This document shows, piece by piece, positions 7,533-8,926 of a stretch of 8,926 bases of DNA. The position numbers and the translations under genes are program-made. Under the pieces are notes generated by a model. It did not search any database. It was not told the origin of the DNA and worked only from the letters and a program-made list of their open reading frames with translations. The stretch is from Candidatus Omnitrophica bacterium 4484_49 (GTDB lineage: Bacteria; Omnitrophota; Gorgyraeia; Kaelpiales; Kaelpiaceae): NCBI GenBank assembly GCA_002085265.1, contig NATI01000033.1:1-8926 (forward strand). The letters are read 5' to 3'. The stretch's first letter is position 1. Every line of letters begins with the position of its first letter.

Positions 7533-8321
7533 CTATTCTTCTCTGGGGACTAGCTCTATAATTTTCTCAAATTCCTGTTTGGCACTTGTGAAATCTTTTT
7601 TCTGGAAGTAGTCAAGACCATTTTTGTAATGAAGATTAATCTGAGACAATCTGTATTCTATATCGGCTTTTTTATACATTTCCTGATACTTCTTATCCTC
7701 AGGGACTAAAATAACCGCTTGCTTAAATTCTTTACAGGCATTCTCATAAAGTCCCTTCTCGAAGAAAAACATACCCTTTTGAAAATGTTTCTCGGCAGTG
7801 ACCTTCTTGACTCCTTTCTGTTCCTGTATCTTTCTGGCCACCTCCTGGGCTAGGATTTTCGCCTCCACTTCCTTTGCTTGCTCGGGAGCATATTTCCACA
7901 GTTTCTCCCAGGCTTTCTTGGTCCAGGGGTCATTGGGATTTCCCAATTCCACCCTTTTTATAAAATGAGGGATTGCCTGTTCAATTTTATTCATACTTTC
8001 ATAAAGAAGAGCAAGATTCATATGGGCTTCTGCGAAATCAGGGTTAATTCTTATGGCAGTTAAATATTCCTGTTCTGCTTTATCCAGAAGTCCCTTGGTC
8101 TCGTAAGCGATACCCAGATCATTGTGAGGAACAGCATAATGGGGGTCAAGAGCTATGGCTTTTTTATAGTAAACAATAGCCAGCTCGATATCCCCTGCCT
8201 GCTGAGCCTGATACCCCTTTTGACGATATTCTCGAGCCTCCTTGGCAAATTCTTGAGAAAACACCAGACCAGTAAAGAAGAACATAATAATTATGAAACT
8301 ACTCAGAAATACCCTTTTCAT
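7533..8321 (-). CDS. Exported tetratricopeptide-repeat protein
   Basis: Starting at MKRVFLSSF, the protein has 262 residues. An N-terminal signal peptide (basic MKR, hydrophobic core to about residue 20) probably ends after VFS at residue 22, so it acts outside the cytoplasmic membrane. Three TPR units follow at about 27-60, 61-94 and 95-128; the second and third show textbook spacing (IAYETKGLLDKAEQEYLTAI). Then comes a distinct segment NPNDPWTKKAWEKLWKY (128-144), a charged helix to about 175, and two more TPR-like units at about 176-209 and 226-259. TPR arrays are protein-binding scaffolds, and the partner is not visible. I prefer this start to the in-frame ATG at 8369, which would put 16 polar residues before the signal peptide. 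It overlaps the broken TPR gene upstream by 23 nt and has no Shine-Dalgarno sequence. About 46% of residues match that neighbour over 74 positions, so the two are tandem paralogues. Confidence 0.88.
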   Translation of the reverse strand: MKRVFLSSFIIIMFFFTGLVFSQEFAKEAREYRQKGYQAQQAGDIELAIVYYKKAIALDPHYAVPHNDLGIAYETKGLLDKAEQEYLTAIRINPDFAEAHMNLALLYESMNKIEQAIPHFIKRVELGNPNDPWTKKAWEKLWKYAPEQAKEVEAKILAQEVARKIQEQKGVKKVTAEKHFQKGMFFFEKGLYENACKEFKQAVILVPEDKKYQEMYKKADIEYRLSQINLHYKNGLDYFQKKDFTSAKQEFEKIIELVPREE

Positions 8322-8653
8322 TTTCGTAATAATAAATTTTTTGCTTTGCCTTCCATACCCAGGGGTCATTTTCAGTATTTGACTTCTTCACCCTAAGTTT
8401 ATAATACTCAATAGCGAGCTCAATTTTCCCCATTTTTTCATATAACCGAGCCAAGTTGTAATAAGAAGATAAATAATCCCCGTCAACTTCTATTGCTTTC
8501 TTTAAAGTCTTTTCTGCTTTTGCATAAAGACCGTTTTTTTCGTATGCCAGCGCACTGATATATTAAAGCCTGGTGTTCTGCAAGGTCAGAAAGTTCATAA
8601 GTTTTACAACTCGCTCCCCCTACTATCAACATCATCAATAGGAACCTATACAT
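8299..8653 (-). pseudogene. Small TPR lipoprotein gene interrupted by a frameshift
   Basis: From the ATG at 8653 the frame reads MYRFLLMMLIVGGASCKTYE, a hydrophobic signal with Cys16 in an imperfect lipobox (GASC), then SDLAEHQALIY. It then loses TPR character and stops at TGA 8485-8483 (56 residues). A second frame, with no start of its own, runs to TAG at 8301-8299 and resumes exact TPR sequence: ISALAYEKNGLYAKAEKTL, then NLARLYEKMGKIELAIEYY and NDPW. The frames meet at an (AT)3 run, 8563-8558. Adding one AT unit joins them into a 118-residue lipoprotein with two TPR units and an NDPW tail. The start has only a weak ribosome site (GGATAG). It follows the right-edge gene by 27 nt and overlaps the next TPR gene by 23 nt. 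Either a real mutation or a sequencing/assembly error fits; the intact downstream frame suggests the break is recent or artefactual. Confidence 0.82.
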
Positions 8654-8680
8654 TTCTATCCATTATTATCATCTTCAGTC

Positions 8681-8926
8681 CTATTTGTAAAGATAAAATT
8701 CATCTATATAAATCCTGCCCTCTTTTACAGTAGTAATCTTCTCATCAAATACAATTGTGAACTCATAAGCCTCACTGAAATCAGCCTCTTTATTCATCTT
8801 ATCCAGTGGAATAATTACCTGTTTCCATTCCGTTGTCGCCCCTTCCACTATAAACCTGGCAATTTTACCTTTCATATTTTTAATCTCAACCACAAACTTA
8901 TCAGCAAACGGCATATGAGGATCGCC
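8681..8926 (-). CDS. C-terminal end of a beta-sandwich (carbohydrate-binding-like) protein, partial
   Basis: The frame is open from the right edge to TAG at 8683-8681, giving the last 81 residues; the Met at 8914 is preceded by in-frame codons (GDPH), so it is probably internal. The segment alternates beta-like strands: FVVEIKN, KIARFIVEG, EWKQVIIPLD, YEFTIVFDEK and GRIYIDEFYLYK. A tryptophan-containing strand before a PLD turn, followed by a final strand with IYIDEF, is typical of jelly-roll domains in the galactose-binding/CBM and CIA30-like group, which often bind sugars and sit at the ends of exported proteins. That assignment rests on pattern only, and no ligand-binding residues can be named. 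It is followed after 27 nt by the TPR lipoprotein gene, so it may head or belong to the same transcription unit. Confidence 0.6.
   Translation of the reverse strand, partial: GDPHMPFADKFVVEIKNMKGKIARFIVEGATTEWKQVIIPLDKMNKEADFSEAYEFTIVFDEKITTVKEGRIYIDEFYLYK

Noticed and set aside
8322..8369. Longer start for the exported TPR gene at 8369
   Set aside because: It adds 16 polar residues ahead of a good signal peptide and increases overlap with the upstream TPR frame to 71 nt.
8124..8396. Plus-strand open frame of 90 codons over the two TPR genes
   Set aside because: It lies antisense to clear TPR coding sequence and has no recognisable motif or ribosome site worth reporting.
8534..8540. Programmed or transcriptional slippage at the A7 run as the cause of the TPR frame change
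   Set aside because: The second frame already matches the TPR consensus (ISALAYE) before reaching the A7 run, so the shift must happen upstream, at the AT repeat.
8681..8914. Complete 77-residue gene starting at 8914
   Set aside because: In-frame codons continue to the right edge with no stop, no ribosome site is seen before that Met, and the sequence looks like the end of a larger beta-rich domain.

Overview
The window is AT-rich bacterial chromosome in which every supported gene lies on the minus strand, so the genes read from right to left. It carries no rRNA, tRNA, CRISPR array or insertion sequence that I can see. Signal peptides and a probable lipoprotein point to exported proteins. 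The core genes (polA, coaE, rho, glgA) are clearly bacterial but divergent from the E. coli versions. I would guess a poorly cultured lineage of the Omnitrophota kind, but that is an impression from sequence style and gene order, not a demonstrated assignment.

Layout in transcription order: (1) 8926-8681, the C-terminal end of a protein with a beta-sandwich, carbohydrate-binding-like domain, cut by the window edge; (2) 8653-8299, a small TPR lipoprotein gene broken by a frameshift; (3) 8321-7533, an exported TPR protein related to gene 2; (4) 7521-4891, polA; (5) 4877-3465, glgA; (6) 3475-2891, coaE; (7) 2931-1549, rho; (8) 1536-898, a LOG/TIGR00730-family nucleotide hydrolase. Gaps are 27 nt or less and three junctions overlap (23, 11 and 41 nt), so genes 1-8 look like one long transcription unit with translational coupling. 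DNA repair/replication, glycogen synthesis, CoA synthesis and transcription termination share this unit.

After a 101-nt AT-rich gap comes an independent unit. A near-consensus sigma70-type promoter (TTGACA, 17-nt spacer, TATAAA) with an upstream A/T tract drives a gene starting at 796 and running off the left edge. It encodes an exported, Ser-rich then largely helical protein that I do not recognise.

The points most worth a second look are the frameshifted TPR lipoprotein (best explained by loss of one AT unit in a short AT repeat), its clear tandem relationship to the next gene through a shared NDPW-containing segment, the unknown exported protein behind a strong promoter with an extremely short leader, and two substitutions in the otherwise well conserved ATPase site of Rho. 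I did not find a convincing new defence or mobile system here.
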